A stretch of 64,000 bases of DNA, taken from positions 41,623-105,622 of IMG/VR virus record IMGVR_UViG_3300033145_001156; one strand, given 5' to 3'. Origin of the DNA: a virus. Shown piece by piece: positions 63,698 through 64,000 of this stretch (position 1 is the stretch's first letter; each line of letters starts with the position of its first letter). Under the pieces are notes generated by a model. It saw only the letters and a program-made list of their open reading frames with translations, was not told the DNA's origin and did not search any database. Position numbers and translations under genes: made by a program.

Positions 63698-63964
63698 ATG
63701 ATAACAGTAGAAGTAGCATTTGAGGCGACGATCAAGTTCAGTGGCGAGGAGCTGCCACATGCCGTCGAGATACGGTTCGGCAGGGACGGAGCGGCACAGT
63801 CCGAGGGGCCTACGTTGCACATCAATGCCGAGAGCAAGCTGCCTGAGTGGAACGTGAACCACCTGTTCACCGTCTTCAAGCGGCTGGGACAGGGGCCGAT
63901 AGAGGACGTGTACGCAGCATTGGAGGCGCTGGAAGTAGCGTGCCAGGACATCATGCCAGAATGA
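63698..63964 (+). CDS. Hypothetical protein, 88 aa
   Basis: Starts behind a palindrome copy with TGGAGGAACC as ribosome site. Small alpha/beta protein (ITVEVAFEATIKFSGEEL) with no recognised family. In the post-tail region, where lysis or small accessory genes are common. Confidence 0.55.
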   Translation: MITVEVAFEATIKFSGEELPHAVEIRFGRDGAAQSEGPTLHINAESKLPEWNVNHLFTVFKRLGQGPIEDVYAALEALEVACQDIMPE

Positions 63965-63973
63965 GGAGGATGC

Positions 63974-64000
63974 ATGCCACCATCGAAATATGCGAAAGAC
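63974..64000 (+). CDS. Start of a further gene (3' partial)
   Basis: ATG 63974 (or 63970) behind GAGGAGGATGC; reads MPPSKYAKD before the window ends. Not identifiable. Confidence 0.4.

Noticed and set aside
1-64000. Integrase, repressor, attachment site, tRNA genes, CRISPR array or origin
   Set aside because: Looked for on both strands by motif and structure; none could be supported from the sequence.

Overview
This window is a 64 kb piece of a tailed double-stranded DNA phage (or a prophage / metagenomic phage contig). Every gene I can support lies on the + strand, in long runs of 1-30 bp overlaps (ATGA, TAATG), so the genome is read as a few long operons. The structural set is that of a long-tailed siphovirus: terminase small and large subunits, portal, MuF-like minor head protein, protease/scaffold, a major capsid protein that looks Mu gpT-like, decoration proteins, head-tail connectors, tail tube, frameshifted tail chaperone, a 1712-residue tape measure and several large tail proteins. 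No integrase, repressor, attachment site, tRNA or CRISPR array is visible. The host is bacterial, judging by near-consensus -35/-10 promoters. A YLPLV motif at the end of a secreted protein at 60309 hints at Chloroflexota; this is an inference only.

Layout. 1-2.9 kb: end of a DnaB-like helicase and small unknown genes. 3-7.5 kb: small accessory genes, two homing-type nucleases and paralog pairs. 7.5-11.7 kb: lytic transglycosylase, zinc-ribbon proteins, ParB-like protein and C5 DNA methyltransferase. 11.7-13.8 kb: terminase. 13.8-19 kb: a dense cluster of small Cys-rich proteins. 19-22.7 kb: glyco-island 1 (GT4, sulfotransferase-FkbM fusion, GT2), directly upstream of a virion-type protein with about 598 consecutive Ser/Thr residues (22.7-26.3 kb). 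26.6-33.6 kb: portal, proteasome-like Ntn hydrolase, MuF-like protein and a composite methyltransferase. 33.6-42.9 kb: a promoter plus an attenuator-like leader, then the capsid operon and connectors. 42.9-47.8 kb and 50.1-51.1 kb: glyco-island 2 (SDR, two methyltransferases, DUF616-like, GT-D-like, GT2, two GT4) placed inside the connector/tail genes. 48.5-64 kb: tail genes with mosaic LamG/carbohydrate-binding modules and one secreted accessory protein with its own promoter.

Three things stand out. First, a perfect 12-bp palindrome, CTTTGCGCAAAG, occurs ten times exactly and several more times nearly so, always in the direction of transcription as judged by its flanks. It usually sits 10-20 bp before a start codon with a Shine-Dalgarno in its 3' flank, and elsewhere at seams inside composite genes. 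Second, two islands with about ten sugar-modifying genes flank or sit inside structural genes, one of them next to a mucin-like Ser/Thr protein whose codons are thoroughly scrambled. Third, a consensus promoter drives a short leader ending in a terminator hairpin just ahead of the capsid operon.

Composition is mosaic. Much of the DNA is strongly G-skewed (AGG Arg, GGG Gly, CTG Leu), while sharply bounded AT-richer patches (homing nucleases, 10-11.7 kb, 20.2-21.6 kb, 22.7-24.3 kb, tail modules) look imported.
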